A stretch of DNA of 64,000 bases from Burkholderia ambifaria AMMD (GCF_000203915.1 NC_008392.1:620001-684000); one strand, 5' to 3'; counted from the stretch's first letter, positions 26,162 through 34,854 are shown. Translations and numbers: made by a program. Notes: generated by a model from the letters alone, not told the origin.

Positions 26162-27511
26162 ATGCACGCATCCCGGTTCGATACAGCCCGCATGATTGCC
26201 GAAGCGATGCTGGCCGGCCCGCCCGAACGTGGCGGCATGCTCGAGCGCATCAAGACCGTGCTCGGCGCCGCACCGTCGTGGTCGCATGAGCTCGTGGATC
26301 ACGCGATCGCGCACTTCGGCACGCACTGGGCCGACGTCGATACCGACCTGCTCGCCAGCGCGCTGGCCGATACGTCGGCGTTCATGATCGCGTGGTACGG
26401 CCGCGATCGGCCGGTCGTGATGCGCATCGTGCGCCGGCCGCCGGTGCAGCGGCTCTTGCCGGCGCGGCTCGCCGGCGCCGACGTGCCGCAATGGCCGACG
26501 TGCGGCGACCTGGCACGCTGGCTTGGCGTGAGTGCGCCCGAGCTCGACTGGCTGTCCGAGCGCTGGCGCGTCGACGCGCGCGGCAGCGGCTCGCCGCTGC
26601 ATCACTACACGTACACCGGCTACGACAAGCGTCGCGGCGGCTGCCGCCTGATCGAGATCCCGAAGGGCCGGCTACGCGAAGCGCAGCGCCGCATCCTGCA
26701 CGGTCTGCTCGATCGCATCCCGCCGCACGACGCGGCGCACGGCTTTCGCAAGGGACGCGGGATCGTGTCGTTCGCGGCCCCGCATGCGGATCGCGACGTC
26801 GTCGTCCGCTTCGATCTCGCGGATTTCTTCGTGTCGGTGCGCGCGGCGCGGGTTCATGCGTTGTTCGTGACGCTCGGCTATCCGGCGGAAGTCGCGCGCA
26901 CGCTGACCGCGCTGTGCACCAACCGCGTGCCGTCGGCGCGGCTGCTCGAGGCCGACCTGCGCGACCGGTTCGACTGGACCGGCCGCCAGCGCTACCGCAA
27001 CCGTCATCTGCCGCAGGGCGCGCCGACCTCGCCGGCGCTGGCCAACCTGTGCGCGTTCCGCCTCGACATGCGGCTCGCCGCGCTCGCGCGTTCGCTCGAC
27101 GCGACCTACACGCGCTACGCGGACGATCTCGCGTTCTCGGGCGGCGGCGCCCTTGCGCGCGAGGCCGGGCGGCTGCAGGTGCGGGTCGCCGCGATCGCGC
27201 TCGAGGAAGGCTTCGCGCTGCAGCTGCGCAAGACGCGCGTGATGCGGCGCGGCGTGCGGCAGCAACTGGCCGGCGTGGTCGTCAATCGCCATCCGAATCT
27301 GGCGCGCGACGAGTTCGATGTCCTGAAGGCCATCCTGACCAACTGCATCCGCCACGGACCGGCGTCGCAGAATCGTGCCGCGCACCCGGATTTCCGCGCA
27401 TACCTGGCCGGACGCGTCGCCCATGCGCGCGCGCTGAACGCCGCGCGCGGCGCGAAGCTGCATGCGCTGTTCGCCCGGATCGCGTGGGACGGGTGCAGCT
27501 TCGGCGCGTAA
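26162..27511 (+). CDS. Retron-type reverse transcriptase with N-terminal extension, 449 aa
   Basis: An RNA-directed DNA polymerase. The RT core runs from about residue 165 to 400: FDLADFF (217-223, first catalytic Asp), RHLPQGAPTSPALANL (281-296), and the YADD active site (319-322) followed by LAFSGGG. Two retron-specific landmarks appear as variants: FAAPH at 204-208 where retrons have NAxxH, and LAGVVVN at 369-375 where they have the VTG motif. ATG 26162 is chosen because the structured RNA occupies the sequence upstream; the frame stays open to 26051 but that part overlaps the RNA. The N-terminal about 160 residues (helical, with WPTCGDLARWLGVSAPELDWLSERW) are an extension like that of myxobacterial retron RTs. 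No maturase, DUF or CRISPR domain is attached. It would reverse-transcribe the msd into msDNA; many retrons defend against phage, but no effector gene is adjacent. Confidence 0.88.
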   Translation: MHASRFDTARMIAEAMLAGPPERGGMLERIKTVLGAAPSWSHELVDHAIAHFGTHWADVDTDLLASALADTSAFMIAWYGRDRPVVMRIVRRPPVQRLLPARLAGADVPQWPTCGDLARWLGVSAPELDWLSERWRVDARGSGSPLHHYTYTGYDKRRGGCRLIEIPKGRLREAQRRILHGLLDRIPPHDAAHGFRKGRGIVSFAAPHADRDVVVRFDLADFFVSVRAARVHALFVTLGYPAEVARTLTALCTNRVPSARLLEADLRDRFDWTGRQRYRNRHLPQGAPTSPALANLCAFRLDMRLAALARSLDATYTRYADDLAFSGGGALAREAGRLQVRVAAIALEEGFALQLRKTRVMRRGVRQQLAGVVVNRHPNLARDEFDVLKAILTNCIRHGPASQNRAAHPDFRAYLAGRVAHARALNAARGAKLHALFARIAWDGCSFGA

Positions 27512-27879
27512 ATCGCCGCGCAGGCGTCGACGCGCGAGGTCCGGCGAAGCCCGGGCTGCGCCGGACCGCAAAAGTCCTCAAACACGAGGGATGGGCACTG
27601 CTATCATTCGCGCCATGCTGCCGCGCCCGCACAAGGGGGCGGCGCCCGGTGGCGAGGAGGTCGCCACCAAGGCGGCGCGCCGCGCGTTCGAGCGCGACGC
27701 GCCCCGTGTTGCGTGCCGATGCCATGCGGCTTTCGACGATGGCGTTGCCTGCGGCATACTGCGAAAGCCTTGCAGGTCCGGGCGAATTCACACATCGCAA
27801 CACAGATTGGCGGAACTTCGTGATAGGTTCGGCCATCGGAGGTTTTTTGAATAAAAACATACCCAAAGAGGATGAATAC
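27512..27879. other. Intergenic, 368 bases, between RT and H-NS-like gene
   Basis: Contains the RT-distal hairpin at 27538-27567 and an AT-rich leader (27780-27875) before the H-NS-like gene that probably carries its promoter. GC palindromes lie around 27640-27690. No plausible coding frame with a ribosome site was found. Confidence 0.5.
27538..27567 (+). terminator. Hairpin terminator after the reverse transcriptase
   Basis: A 9-bp stem GGTCCGGCG paired with CGCCGGACC, closing a loop that is itself the palindrome AGCCCGGGCT, followed by GCAAAAG. It starts 26 bases after the RT stop, so the retron transcript probably ends here. Confidence 0.55.
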
Positions 27880-28209
27880 ATGACCCAGGCCCTGCAGGAA
27901 CTCGAAGCACAACTTCGGGACCTGAACATCAAGTTGTCGGATGCCAAGCAGAAGGAGAAGCAAGCCGCACTCGCGGCATTCAAGGAGCAGGTCGAGTTGT
28001 TGGGCATCACGCAGCAGGAAGTGCTGAGCGCCCTCGGCTACATCGTCCAGCGAAAACGCAAGGCGCCTGCCAAGTATTACGATCCGACGACCGGCCGCTC
28101 ATGGTCCGGCCGCGGCCCGCGACCCAAATGGCTCGAAGGCAAGGATCTCGACACGCTGCTCGTCGACCGCGAGGCCCGAACCTGGTGGCCCGGGGACGAC
28201 CAGGGCTGA
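27880..28209 (+). CDS. H-NS-like nucleoid protein, 109 aa
   Basis: An H-NS/MvaT-family histone-like protein of the Burkholderia type. The N-terminal about 55 residues form a coiled coil for oligomerisation (MTQALQELEAQLRDLNIKLS, DAKQKEKQAALAAFKEQVELL), and the C-terminal domain has KYYDPTTGRSWSGRGPRPKWLEGKD, matching the AT-hook-like DNA-binding loop TGxxWSGRGRxPxW. Such proteins silence AT-rich, often horizontally acquired DNA. ATG 27880 follows an AGAGGATG site in an AT-rich leader. It is monocistronic and next to a retron, where it may reflect an island-borne silencer; it is not a known retron effector. Confidence 0.88.
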   Translation: MTQALQELEAQLRDLNIKLSDAKQKEKQAALAAFKEQVELLGITQQEVLSALGYIVQRKRKAPAKYYDPTTGRSWSGRGPRPKWLEGKDLDTLLVDREARTWWPGDDQG

Positions 28210-28217
28210 TGCCGCAC

Positions 28218-28316
28218 CGGCACCGCCGCGGTGCCGTTCGACCCGCGCCGGCGGCGACGCCGGCCGCGCCACACCCGCTTCTTCCCGTTCTTCGGTGTCC
28301 CGCCTGATGGCGGGAT
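28218..28316 (+). terminator. Two hairpins after the H-NS-like gene
   Basis: First, CGGCACCG-CCG-CGGTGCCG at 28218-28236, nine bases after the stop; second, TCCCGCC-TGAT-GGCGGGA at 28299-28316. Both have perfect stems without long T tails. They may act together as a termination region or be repeat remnants. Confidence 0.4.
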
Positions 28317-28377
28317 CGCCGGCTCCGCTACCTTTCAAATTCATTACCGCCGCCCGTTCCGTTCCCGGAAGCGGGCG

Positions 28378-28656
28378 CGCGCGGCGCTTTGTGCGTGCGC
28401 AATGTTCGTCAACGGGATGGTCGGCGGCTACGGGACGCTGATGTCCGACGGCAATCCGACCGCCGCGCGCGCGACCGCGCAGAACGTGCTGGGGAATATC
28501 GGACGCGCGGTCGGCGGCTTCGGGCGGTGGCGGTCGGCGCTGGCCGCGCGCTACTCGTTCCAGACGGGGATCGCGCTGCTCGCCGGCCTCTACATGCTCG
28601 ACATGGTCGCGACGCTGTTCGTGATCCCCGAGCTCAAGGGCGTCGAACTCGAATGA
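28378..28656 (+). pseudogene. C-terminal remnant of an MFS transporter
   Basis: The frame reads CACAMFVNGMVGGYGTLMSD, then NPTAARATAQNVLGNIGRAVGGFG, then RYSFQTGIALLAGLYMLDMVATLFVIPELKGVELE and a stop. This is the last two or three helices of a sugar-acid/shikimate-type major facilitator transporter (YPTAARATAQNVL...GRAVGGFGP is a family hallmark). The expected FGPVVVGALAAR is replaced by FGRWRSALAAR, consistent with a local frame disturbance, and the N-terminal nine helices are absent: upstream is the H-NS terminator region. It cannot encode a functional transporter. Confidence 0.7.
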
Positions 28657-28839
28657 CGATGCGGGGCCGGGTGCGCGGGCATCGTTACGCGCTCCGGCTC
28701 TTGGGATTCCCGATCATTCTCGCGGCCGGGTCATACGCATCGGATAGAGGCATGTGCATCCGCTCGAGCGGACGGTCGGCCCGACCTGACGCTGAACGCC
28801 TCGACGCCCGCGCTGACCGATGTACCTTCCCAGTCGCGC

Positions 28840-29094
28840 ATGGGCACGAATATCATGATCAATCTCGTCGACGGCGTATGGCACCAGAGTTCGGTGCAGA
28901 CCAATACGCTGTCGTTCGCGCAGCGCGTGTTGCCGCGCGGCGTCGAGCTGGTGCGGCACGGCGGCCCGCTGAGGCAACTGCTCGATGCGCTGGGCGTGTC
29001 CACCATCGTGCGGTTCGACGTGGTCCAGGATGCGCAGCTCGTGCTGAACCTGCCGACGCCATTGAAGGCGTTCGATGAGCGCGGCTGCCGTTAG
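28840..29094 (+). CDS. Unrecognised small ORF, 84 aa
   Basis: Not recognised. The frame begins MGTNIMINLVDGVWHQSSVQ and contains LRQLLDALGVSTIVRFDVVQDAQLVLNLPTPLKAF. No convincing ribosome site precedes ATG 28840 or the in-frame ATG 28855. Codon use is gene-like (high GC3) and it ends 25 bases before the next gene, so it could be a small real gene or the 3' end of a truncated one. No function can be proposed. Confidence 0.35.
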   Translation: MGTNIMINLVDGVWHQSSVQTNTLSFAQRVLPRGVELVRHGGPLRQLLDALGVSTIVRFDVVQDAQLVLNLPTPLKAFDERGCR

Positions 29095-29119
29095 CCAACC
29101 CCTTTCAGAGGAAGCGTCG

Positions 29120-30379
29120 ATGACCCAGCCGACCCATGATCTCGATCTCGTCGTATTCGGCGCCACCAGCTTCGTCGGGCAGATCCTGACGCGCTACCTG
29201 TCCGAATACCTGTCGGGCAGCGGCGAAACGCTGCGCTGGGCAATTGCCGGCCGCTCCGACGCGAAGCTCCGGCACGTCAGGGAGGCACTCGGCGCCGCTT
29301 GGCAGACGCTGCCGATCATCGTCGCCGATGCGGCCGACGACACGCAATTGCAGGCGTGGTGCGCACGCACGCGTGTCGTCGTGTCGACCGTCGGGCCGTA
29401 CGCGCTGTATGGCGAACCGCTGGTCCGGATCTGGGCGCAAACCGGTACGGACTACTGCGATCTCACCGGCGAGACACAGTGGATCAAGCGGATGATCGAA
29501 CGGTACGAGCCGACAGCCCGGCAATCGGGTGCGCGCATCGTGCATTGCTGCGGTTTCGATTCGGTGCCGTCGGATATCGGCGTGCTGTTCCTGCAGCAGC
29601 ACGCACGGCGGCAGTGGGGCGTGCCGGCCACGCAGGTGAAGATGCGCGTGAAGACATTGAAGGGCGGCGCGTCGGGCGGAACGGTCGCGAGCGTGATCAA
29701 CGTCGTGCGCGAAGCCGCGGCCGATCCCGCGTTGCGCCGCGAACTGCTCGATCCGTATGCGCTGTGTCCGGCGGATCATCGCTTCACGGTGCGGCAGCAC
29801 GCGGTCCGGTCGGCGGAATTCGATCGCGACAGCGGCACGTCGATCGCGCCGTTCGTGATGGCGGCCGTCAACGAGCGCGTCGTGCATCGCTCGAACGCGC
29901 TCGCCGGCGACGCATACGGCAGCCGGTTCGCCTATGACGAGGCCGTCATCACGGGCACGGGCCTGAAGGGCCGTCTCGCCGCGCTGACGATGGTGGCCGG
30001 CCTCGGCGCGTTCATGGCGGGCGTGCTCATCCCGCCGGTGCGCGGCCTGATGGAGCGCTTCCTGCTGCCGAAGCCGGGCGAGGGGCCGAGTGTCGCGGCG
30101 CAGCTGGCCGGCCGCTACGATCTGCGCTTCTTCGGGCGCGCCGACGACGGGCGGACGCTGCGCGTGAAAGTCACCGGCGATCGCGATCCCGGATACGGCT
30201 CGACGGGCAAGATGCTCGGGCAGGCCGCGCTCAGCCTCGCGCTGGATTGCAGCCGAGACGGCGCGAAGATCGGGCGCGGCGGCGGGTTCTGGACGCCCGC
30301 GACGATGTTCGACACGCGCTTCGTCGAACGTCTCGAGCGCCATGCCGGATTGCGTTTCGAAGTGCTGCCGGATGCGTGA
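29120..30379 (+). CDS. Saccharopine-dehydrogenase-like NAD(P)-binding protein, 419 aa
   Basis: A trans-acting enoyl reductase / saccharopine dehydrogenase-like protein. The Rossmann motif is LDLVVFGATSFVGQILTRYLSEYL (residues about 8-31), followed by the characteristic WAIAGRSDAKLRHV and VVSTVGPYALYGEPLV blocks, then GARIVHCCGFDSVPSDIGV. A hydrophobic segment near residues 295-315 (LAALTMVAGLGAFMAGVLIPPV) may anchor it to the membrane, as in related proteins. ATG 29120 is preceded by AGAGGAAG. The substrate is unknown; mycobacterial relatives act in lipid biosynthesis, and eukaryotic relatives are lipid-droplet associated. Confidence 0.82.
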   Translation: MTQPTHDLDLVVFGATSFVGQILTRYLSEYLSGSGETLRWAIAGRSDAKLRHVREALGAAWQTLPIIVADAADDTQLQAWCARTRVVVSTVGPYALYGEPLVRIWAQTGTDYCDLTGETQWIKRMIERYEPTARQSGARIVHCCGFDSVPSDIGVLFLQQHARRQWGVPATQVKMRVKTLKGGASGGTVASVINVVREAAADPALRRELLDPYALCPADHRFTVRQHAVRSAEFDRDSGTSIAPFVMAAVNERVVHRSNALAGDAYGSRFAYDEAVITGTGLKGRLAALTMVAGLGAFMAGVLIPPVRGLMERFLLPKPGEGPSVAAQLAGRYDLRFFGRADDGRTLRVKVTGDRDPGYGSTGKMLGQAALSLALDCSRDGAKIGRGGGFWTPATMFDTRFVERLERHAGLRFEVLPDA

Positions 30380-30556
30380 GCCGAGCGCGTGTCGGACTCG
30401 CGGCGTGTGCAGTGCGATCGTTCGCGCGCGCCGTGCAGAATGCATCCGCGCCCGGAGTGGATTGGCCGCGCATTTCGAACGCGCGAGCCGCGACGACTAC
30501 CCACGGCACCGCACGATGATGCCGCACGACCGATTCGACACGCCGCGCAGCGATCT

Positions 30557-31726
30557 TCACTCCGTGCGGCATCTACGCCCGCTTGAATCGGGCGTGTGCA
30601 CGGCCACGCCACTGCACGCGTCGCCGTCCGAACCTGCGCCCGCGCGCGGCGTCTTGCCGGTCCAGCGCCGATACGCATGGCGGAAGCTGCGCGGTTCGCT
30701 GTAGCCGAGCCGCTCCGCGATCGCGGCCACGCTCAGCGTCGGCTCGTCGAGCAGCCGCACCGCCTCCTGACGGCGCACGTCGTCCAATAGCGATTGAAAC
30801 GTGATGCCGTCCTTCTCGAGCCGGCGTCGCAACGTGCGCTCGGTCAGATGCAGCGCGTTCGCGAGCGACGTCATCGACTTGAAGCGCATGAGGTCGCGCG
30901 CCATCAATTCCTTCGCGCGGTCGGCGAAGCGCGTGCCGATCGACGCCGCCCACTGTCGCTCGAGCGCTTCGCACTGACCGTGCAGCGCATTGAAGCTGAC
31001 TTCGTTCGCGAGCCGCGGCACCTCGGTGCCGTTCACGCTCGTGAACACGAGCCGGTTCTCGCCGGCATTGAACGCCACCGGGCAGCCGAAGTGATGCGCG
31101 TAGTCCGCGCCATTGCGCGGCGCGCGGCGCGCGAGATGCAACCGGGCGGGCCACACCGGCTTGCCGACCAGGTCGGACACGATCAGGCGCAGGCTCGCCA
31201 GGCACATGTCGGTCTGGAACACCTCGATGTCGGGTTCGCCGTTGTACCGGTCGATCGTCACGCTCATGCCTTGCGCATGCGCATGCGCATGCGCGTGCAC
31301 GCGCACGTCGAAATACAAGCCCATGAACAACGGAAACTGGCTCATGCACCGGAACGCCTGCATCACGGAGCCGCTGATCAGCATCGCGTAGCCGGCCAGG
31401 CCGAGCGTCGACACATGGAGCCGCGCGCCGATCGACAGGCCGATCGACGGCAAGCCGGTGCAGCGCAGCAGATTGCGGAAGCAGCGCTGCTCCTGGCCGC
31501 GATTCACGTGCAGGCTCGGCGACGCGACTTCGGCCGCGCCGAGGCCCGTGCCTTCGAGCAGCGCGGCGCCATCGATATGCCGGACGCGGCACTCGTCGAG
31601 CGCGGCCGCGATCGCGTGCACGGTGGCGGGAATGTCCTCCTGGCGTCCGGCGGGACGCGCGAGGCCGAGTGCCGAACGCAGGCTGCGTTCGGCGCGGCTT
31701 TGAGGTCGATGGGACTTGCTGTCCAT
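30557..31726 (-). CDS. AraC-family transcriptional regulator, 389 aa
   Basis: The N-terminal about 230 residues form an AraC_E/DUF-type ligand-binding domain (ALLEGTGLGAAEVASPSLHVNRGQEQ) as in OruR and ArgR-like regulators. The C-terminal HTH is SLANALHLTERTLRRRLEKDG, then SVAAIAERLGYSEPRSFRHAYRRWTGKTPRA. The start is set at ATG 31726 (MDSKSHRPQ); ATG 31753 is possible and the frame is open farther. An odd run HAHAHAHAQ in the sensor domain is encoded by a near-perfect hexanucleotide repeat. It is divergent from the amine permease gene and is the likely activator of the 32-38 kb catabolic cluster. Confidence 0.88.
   Translation of the reverse strand: MDSKSHRPQSRAERSLRSALGLARPAGRQEDIPATVHAIAAALDECRVRHIDGAALLEGTGLGAAEVASPSLHVNRGQEQRCFRNLLRCTGLPSIGLSIGARLHVSTLGLAGYAMLISGSVMQAFRCMSQFPLFMGLYFDVRVHAHAHAHAQGMSVTIDRYNGEPDIEVFQTDMCLASLRLIVSDLVGKPVWPARLHLARRAPRNGADYAHHFGCPVAFNAGENRLVFTSVNGTEVPRLANEVSFNALHGQCEALERQWAASIGTRFADRAKELMARDLMRFKSMTSLANALHLTERTLRRRLEKDGITFQSLLDDVRRQEAVRLLDEPTLSVAAIAERLGYSEPRSFRHAYRRWTGKTPRAGAGSDGDACSGVAVHTPDSSGRRCRTE
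31262..31310. repeat. Short tandem repeat inside the AraC-family gene
   Basis: GCATGC-type hexamers (TGCGCA/TGCGCG units) are repeated about five times, encoding alternating His and Ala. Slippage in whole hexamers would change the number of His-Ala pairs without shifting frame. Ends are approximate. Confidence 0.6.
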
Positions 31727-31976
31727 GGTGCGAGGGCGACGACGGGTTCGCATAGAACATAGCGGGAATGCCCGCGAAACGCCAGCGGGCCTTCCCCGCT
31801 CGCGACACGCCGCCGGTCGCACGTCCGCAAATATCCCCTGATTACGTCCGCTTTTCTCATTCGTCGTCGATTTTTTGGCGCACCACACTCGTTTCCGAAT
31901 CGCGCAATGCCTGCGATGCCCGCATTGCCGACGACACGAGTGTTGACGTCATGAACGACATCCACGCGAGGACAGC

Positions 31977-33368
31977 ATGAAAGACACGAGGCCGGAGCAG
32001 TGCGCGCCCAGCGCCGCGACAGACGTTGTGCAGGCGCATGCGAACGGGCACGCCGACCCGGGACCAGGCAGTGCGCATTCGCTCGGGCTGTTTACGCTGG
32101 TGATCTTCGGCCTCGCGTACATGCTGCCGATGACGGTGTTCACGACCTACGGGATCGTCACGCGCGAGACCAACGGCCATCTGACGATCGCGTATGCGGT
32201 CACGCTGGTCGCGATGCTGCTGACCGCACACAGCTACGGCCACATGGCGCGGCTGATGCCGAGCGCCGGTTCCGCTTATACGTTCGCGAGCCGCAGCTTC
32301 GGCACGTCGGCCGGTTTCATGGTCGGCTGGGCGCTGCTGATGGACTACCTGTTCATCCCGATGATCAGCTACCTCGCGATCGGAATCTACATGAAGCAGC
32401 TGTTTCCGGCGGTGCCGGCGAGCGTGTGGATCGTCGCGAGCATTGCGCTGATCACCGGGCTGAACATCGTCGGCATCCGGCTCGTCAATCGCGTGAACTT
32501 GATCCTGATCGCGAGCCAGCTGGTGTTCATCGCGGTGTTCGTCGCGGCGGCCGCGCACGTCGCGGCCGGCGAGGGGCTGACGACGACGCTCGCGCTGCCG
32601 TCGTCGGGCGACGCGCGCGCGATCCTCGCCGGGTCCGCGATCCTGTGCCTGTCGTTCCTCGGCTTCGACGCGGTGTCGACGCTGTCGGAGGAAACGCACG
32701 AGCCGCGCCGTACGGTGCCGCGCGCGATCCTGCTCTGCACGCTCGCGAGCGGCCTGCTGTTCATGCTGATCGCGTATGCGGGGCAGGTGGTGTTTCCGGA
32801 CTGGCATGCATTCAAGGATCTCGATTCGGCGAGCCTCGAACTGATGCGACGCATCGGCGGCGGCACGCTGTCGGCGTTCTTCGTCGCGGTCTACGTGGCC
32901 GGCTGCTTCGCGAGCGCGATGGCCGGCCAGGCGAGCGTGACGCGCGTGCTGTTCGCGATGGGCCGCGACCAGGTGCTGCCCGAGCGCGTGTTCGGCCACC
33001 TGCATGCGCGGCTGCGCACGCCGGTGCGCGCGACGCTCGCGGTCGGCGCCGTGTCGTTGTCCGCGCTGTTCATCACGCTCGATCTCGCGTCGACCATGAT
33101 CAGCTTCGGCGCGCTCGTCGCGTTCGCGGTCGTGAACCTGTGCGTGATGCGCAGCTACCTCGGCCGCCCGGAACACCGCCGCTTCGCGTGCTGGATCAAG
33201 TTCGGCGTGGTGCCCGCGCTCGGCTTCGCGATGAACGTATGGCTGTGGTCGGGGCTCTCGCGCCAGACCTTCTACGTCGGCCTCGGCTGGCTCGCGCTCG
33301 GGCTTTGCCAGCTGCTGTGGCTCACGCGCGGTTTCACGCGGCCGGCGCCGACGCTGTCGATGAACTGA
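31977..33368 (+). CDS. APC-family amino acid/amine permease, 463 aa
   Basis: An inner-membrane amino-acid/polyamine/organocation permease with about 12 hydrophobic segments. The first helix begins GLFTLVIFGLAYMLPMTVFTTYGIV (about residues 39-63), followed by the APC-type MPSAGSAYTFASRSFGTSAGFMVGWALLMDYLF block (about 96-128) and FLGFDAVSTLSEETHEPRRTVPRAI (about 225-249), a diagnostic loop of the family. It resembles PuuP/PotE-like and related amine permeases. GAGGACA precedes the ATG. Being first in the cluster with an aminotransferase and aldehyde dehydrogenase, it presumably imports the amine or amino acid degraded by them. Confidence 0.88.
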   Translation: MKDTRPEQCAPSAATDVVQAHANGHADPGPGSAHSLGLFTLVIFGLAYMLPMTVFTTYGIVTRETNGHLTIAYAVTLVAMLLTAHSYGHMARLMPSAGSAYTFASRSFGTSAGFMVGWALLMDYLFIPMISYLAIGIYMKQLFPAVPASVWIVASIALITGLNIVGIRLVNRVNLILIASQLVFIAVFVAAAAHVAAGEGLTTTLALPSSGDARAILAGSAILCLSFLGFDAVSTLSEETHEPRRTVPRAILLCTLASGLLFMLIAYAGQVVFPDWHAFKDLDSASLELMRRIGGGTLSAFFVAVYVAGCFASAMAGQASVTRVLFAMGRDQVLPERVFGHLHARLRTPVRATLAVGAVSLSALFITLDLASTMISFGALVAFAVVNLCVMRSYLGRPEHRRFACWIKFGVVPALGFAMNVWLWSGLSRQTFYVGLGWLALGLCQLLWLTRGFTRPAPTLSMN

Positions 33369-33426
33369 ATGACCGGCCGGCGGCGTCCGGTCGCCGGTGT
33401 CGCAACACAAAAAGGAGGAGTGACCC

Positions 33427-34824
33427 ATGAACGGTGTTGACGTCAATCTCGATGCGGACCTGCAGGCGCTCGGCAAGCGCCACCTGCTGATGCACTTCAC
33501 GCACGCCGATGCCTATCGCGAGCAGGCGCTGACGGTGTTCGACCGCGGTGAAGGCTGCTGGCTCGTCGACCGCAACGGCAAGCGCTACTTCGACGCGCTG
33601 GCCGGGCTGTACTGCGTGCAGGTCGGCTACAGCCACGGCGCGGAGATCGGCGACGCGATCCGCGAGCAGATGGTGCGGCTGCCGTTCGCGACCAACTGGG
33701 GCTACGGTCACGAACCGGCGATTCGTCTCGCGCACAAGCTCGCGGCGCTCGCGCCAGACGGCCTGAACCGCGTGTTCTTCACGTCGAGCGGCTCGGAGTC
33801 GAACGAGTCGGCGATCAAGCTGGTGCGCCAGTACCATCAGGCGCGCGGCGAGCCGCAGCGGCGCAAGTTCATCGCGCGGCGCGTCGCGTATCACGGCACG
33901 TCGTTCGGCGCACTCGCGCTGAACGGGATGACCAACTTCCGCAAGCATTTCGAGCCGCTGATGGCGGGCGTGCGGCACGTGAGCAACACGAAGCGCTACG
34001 GGCGGCCGGAAGGCGAGACGGAAGCGCAGTTCACGCGCCATCTGCTCGACGAGATCGAATCGCTGATCGTCCAGGAAGGGCCGGACACCGTCGCCGCGAT
34101 CGTCGTCGAGCCGCTGCAGAACGCGGGCGGCAGCCTGACGCCGCCAGCCGGTTATGCGGCCGGGCTGCGCGACATCTGCGACCGGCACGGCGTGCTGCTC
34201 GTCGCGGACGAGGTGATCTGCGGGTTCGGCCGGCTCGGCGAATATTTTGGCTCCGCGCGCTACGGGCTCAAGCCGGACATCATCACGTTCGCGAAAGGCA
34301 TCGCGTCGGGCTACGTGCCGCTCGGCGGCGTGATCGCGAGCGACACGGTGGTCGATACGGTGCTCGCGGGCCCGCAGCAGATGTTCCTGCACGGCGCGAC
34401 CTACGGCGGTCATCCGGTCGCCTGCACGGCCGCGCTCGCGAACCTGGCGATCATGGAGCGCGAAGGCGTGCTCGCGAACGTGCGCAGCAACGAAGCGGTG
34501 TTCCGCCAGACGCTCGACGGCTTGCTCGAGCTGCCGTGCGTCGGCGACGTGCGCGGCGACGGCTATCACTACTCGCTCGAACTCGTGACCGACAAGGCCG
34601 CGCGCCGCTGGGCAGCGGGCATCGGCGCGCAGGCCTTCGTGTCGACGCTGCTCGCGCCCGCGATCTTCGACGCGGGGCTGCTGTGCCGCGCGGGCGTTGA
34701 TCACGAAGGCACGCCGATCGTGCAGTTCTCGCCGCCGCTCGTGATGTCGCGCGACGAGATCGTGTGGTTCGTCGCGCAGATCCGCGACATCCTCGTCGAT
34801 ACCTTTGCGCGTGCGACGCGTTGA
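33427..34824 (+). CDS. Class III (omega-amino acid/polyamine) aminotransferase, 465 aa
   Basis: A PLP-dependent class III aminotransferase. The Schiff-base lysine is Lys290 in TFAKGIASGYVPLGG, and Asp261 in VADEVICGFGRLG binds the PLP ring nitrogen. Further family marks are FFTSSGSESNESAIKLV (about 117-133) and YHGTSFGALALNG. Full length. Overall pattern fits putrescine/beta-alanine:pyruvate-type aminotransferases (SpuC-like), which convert an amine to an aldehyde while making alanine. AAAGGAGG lies before the ATG. The adjacent aldehyde dehydrogenase would oxidise the product. Exact amine is undetermined. Confidence 0.87.
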   Translation: MNGVDVNLDADLQALGKRHLLMHFTHADAYREQALTVFDRGEGCWLVDRNGKRYFDALAGLYCVQVGYSHGAEIGDAIREQMVRLPFATNWGYGHEPAIRLAHKLAALAPDGLNRVFFTSSGSESNESAIKLVRQYHQARGEPQRRKFIARRVAYHGTSFGALALNGMTNFRKHFEPLMAGVRHVSNTKRYGRPEGETEAQFTRHLLDEIESLIVQEGPDTVAAIVVEPLQNAGGSLTPPAGYAAGLRDICDRHGVLLVADEVICGFGRLGEYFGSARYGLKPDIITFAKGIASGYVPLGGVIASDTVVDTVLAGPQQMFLHGATYGGHPVACTAALANLAIMEREGVLANVRSNEAVFRQTLDGLLELPCVGDVRGDGYHYSLELVTDKAARRWAAGIGAQAFVSTLLAPAIFDAGLLCRAGVDHEGTPIVQFSPPLVMSRDEIVWFVAQIRDILVDTFARATR

Positions 34825-34854
34825 GCGCGGCGTCCTTCATTTCAGGAGCATTCG

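Noticed and set aside
27880..28209. H-NS-like protein as the retron effector
   Set aside because: It has its own AT-rich leader and a terminator-like hairpin lies between it and the RT; the family silences transcription and is not a known retron effector.
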